Source of the DNA: Planctomycetota bacterium
GTDB taxonomy: Bacteria > Planctomycetota > UBA1135 > UBA2386
Assembly: GCA_020638655.1 (NCBI GenBank)
Contig: JACKIC010000008.1
Span: 297,928 to 361,927 of the forward strand
DNA: 64,000 bases
Direction: 5' to 3'
A model generated the notes under the pieces. The model had not been told where the DNA came from. It did not search any database and was given only the letters and a program-made list of their open reading frames with translations. Below are positions 62,647-64,000 of this stretch, piece by piece (position 1 is the first letter of the stretch; every line of letters begins with the position of its first letter). Position numbers and translations under genes: made by a program.

Positions 62647-63350
62647 TGATCACGATCCGCAGGGCAGACGAACGCGGCAGCTTCGACTTCGGCTGGCTGC
62701 AGACCGCGCACACGTTCTCGTTCGGCGAGTACTACGACCCGGCTCACACGCACTTCCGCACGTTGCGTGTGATCAACGAGGACGTGGTCGCGCCGGCCAA
62801 GGGCTTCGGCATGCACCCGCACCGCGACATGGAGATCCTGACCTGGATCCTCGACGGCAGCCTGCAGCACGAGGACAGCATGGGCCACAAGGCCGTGATC
62901 CGTCCCGGCGAGGTGCAGATCATGTCGGCGGGCACCGGCGTGCTGCACAGCGAGGTCAATCCCGACCCGGCGAAGCCCGTGCACCTGCTGCAGATCTGGC
63001 TGTTCCCCGACCGCAAGAACCTGCCGCCGCGCTACGACCAGAAGAGCCTCGACCGCGCCGCGATGCGCGGCCGTCTGGCGCTGCTCGCGGCGCCGCCAGG
63101 CGAGGGTGGCGTCGTCGACATCCACCAGGACGCGCGCATCCTCGCGACCGAGCTGACGCCCGGCCAGTCGGTGCAGCACGAGCTCGGCGCCGGCCGCGGC
63201 GCCTGGGTGCAGGTCGCGCGCGGCGCGATCTTGATCGACGGGCACGAGCTGCAGGCAGGCGACGGCGCGCAGATCACCGACACCGCGGCGATCGAACTCA
63301 CCGGCGCGGGCGACGGCGCTGCCGAAGTGATCCTGTTCGACGTCGCTTGA
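62646..63350 (+). CDS. Pirin family protein
   Basis: A 234-residue bicupin. The metal site is GFGMHPHRDMEILTWILDG with QHEDSMGH and the Glu of GTGVLHSEVN, all preserved. The C-terminal cupin starts near VDIHQDARILATELTPG. Some bacterial pirins have quercetin dioxygenase activity and others regulate metabolism; the substrate here is unknown. It is translationally coupled to doxX, and MarR-controlled doxX-pirin pairs are common in stress operons. Confidence 0.92.
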   Translation: MITIRRADERGSFDFGWLQTAHTFSFGEYYDPAHTHFRTLRVINEDVVAPAKGFGMHPHRDMEILTWILDGSLQHEDSMGHKAVIRPGEVQIMSAGTGVLHSEVNPDPAKPVHLLQIWLFPDRKNLPPRYDQKSLDRAAMRGRLALLAAPPGEGGVVDIHQDARILATELTPGQSVQHELGAGRGAWVQVARGAILIDGHELQAGDGAQITDTAAIELTGAGDGAAEVILFDVA

Positions 63351-63469
63351 CCCCAGGGGCGGAGGTCGGGCACGGACGCGCGAACGCATCATTTGCGTCT
63401 GGCCCTGTTCGCCGCTGACGGGCGCGGCACAATGCGCCCTCCCCGCAGCGTCCCCGACCCCGAGGCCCC

Positions 63470-64000
63470 ATGCTGCTGATCGCACTGCTCGCGCTCGCCC
63501 CACAGGGCGGCGGCCAACCATCGAACGGCAAGCAAGAGCCTTCGCCCGTCGTCGAGGTGAAGGACGCGTCGTCGGACGCGGCGTGGTTCGATCCGGAGCT
63601 CGCGCGCCGCTGCCAGGCCGCCGCCGAGAAGGGCCTCGTCTGGCTCGCCGCACACCAGGCCGACACCGGCGCCTGGAGCGGCGTCGTCGGCCACAAGATG
63701 CAGGACGACTACATCCTGCTCGACAAGGCCATGTCGCGCACCGAGCAGGAACGCACCGGCCACGGCCACCTCGGCGTCTCGGCGCTGTGTGGCATGGCGT
63801 TCCTCGCCGGCGGCAACCTGCCCGACCGCGGCCGCTACGGCCCGGTGGTGCAACGCACCTACGCCTACATCGCCGGCGCCGGCCTCGAGAGCGGCCTGCT
63901 CACCGACGCCGGCACGCGCATGTACAGCCACGCCTTCGCGACGCTGTTCCTCGCGGAGATCGCCGGCATGGTCGGCGCCGGCCGGGCCCAGAACGACCTG
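63470..64000 (+). CDS. Secreted prenyltransferase/squalene-oxidase-repeat-like protein (3' end outside window)
   Basis: The frame is open from ATG 63470 to the right edge, at least 177 codons. MLLIALLALAPQGGGQPSNG looks like a short signal peptide or anchor. The mature part begins RCQAAAEKGLVWLAAHQADT, then GAWSGVVGHK, and GVSALCGMAFLAGG with MYSHAFATLFLAEIAGMVG, the helix repeats of terpene-cyclase-fold proteins. In Planctomycetes such secreted proteins are common and of unknown function. It may be related to the frameshifted gene at 23221. Confidence 0.75.
   Translation, partial: MLLIALLALAPQGGGQPSNGKQEPSPVVEVKDASSDAAWFDPELARRCQAAAEKGLVWLAAHQADTGAWSGVVGHKMQDDYILLDKAMSRTEQERTGHGHLGVSALCGMAFLAGGNLPDRGRYGPVVQRTYAYIAGAGLESGLLTDAGTRMYSHAFATLFLAEIAGMVGAGRAQNDL

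Overview
The window reads as chromosomal DNA of a high-GC Planctomycetota bacterium. The grounds are: several large secreted proteins with PKD domains and a shared C-terminal domain rich in Gly/Cys/Asn; a PVC-type dehydrogenase with a C-terminal haem c; STN/secretin-like and carboxypeptidase-regulatory secreted proteins; ECF sigma factors paired with large membrane proteins; and frequent GTG starts with ATGA/GTGA stop-start overlaps. Assignment to the lineages rich in such secreted proteins (the Pla163/Poly30-like group) is my inference from family resemblance. No rRNA, tRNA, CRISPR array, IS element or phage module was seen.

Layout. 0-4.5 kb: the end of a TPR gene, rnpA-yidD, an ECF sigma operon, and a TlpA-like thioredoxin whose first active-site Cys codon is replaced by an in-frame TGA (probable selenoprotein). 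4.5-7.8 kb: mrfB/mrfA-like nuclease and helicase genes. 8-17.6 kb: three paralogous secreted PKD proteins around a secreted metalloprotease; two of the PKD genes share an ECF-type promoter element. 17.7-25 kb: a DPP-IV-like peptidase, a fused membrane/AsmA-like protein, and two secreted proteins, the second carrying an apparent frameshift in a GC repeat. 25-39.2 kb: carbohydrate and phosphate scavenging (PafA-like phosphatase, GH29 fucosidase, xylA-xylB, a DUF6807 protein, a haem-containing dehydrogenase).

39.2-47.4 kb: a sigma/anti-sigma pair with a very large periplasmic extension, a HAD protein lacking its nucleophile, gap-pgk, and tilS. 47.5-51.7 kb: an MBOAT acyltransferase, then a run of small, mostly membrane, unrecognised genes (an accessory-looking patch). 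51.9-56.3 kb: a membrane Ser/Thr kinase, a DUF167 protein, purine nucleoside phosphorylase and purN. 56.3-60.7 kb: an SDR dehydrogenase plus a complete RbsBAC-type sugar ABC transporter as one overlapping operon. 60.8-63.4 kb: a zinc metallopeptidase, and a divergent marR-doxX-pirin unit with matching palindromes before marR and doxX. The window ends inside a squalene-cyclase-like secreted protein.

The most interesting items are the UGPC selenoprotein candidate with a well-placed SECIS-like hairpin, the paired ECF promoters of the mosaic PKD paralogues, the catalytically degenerate HAD protein, and the MarR operator pair.
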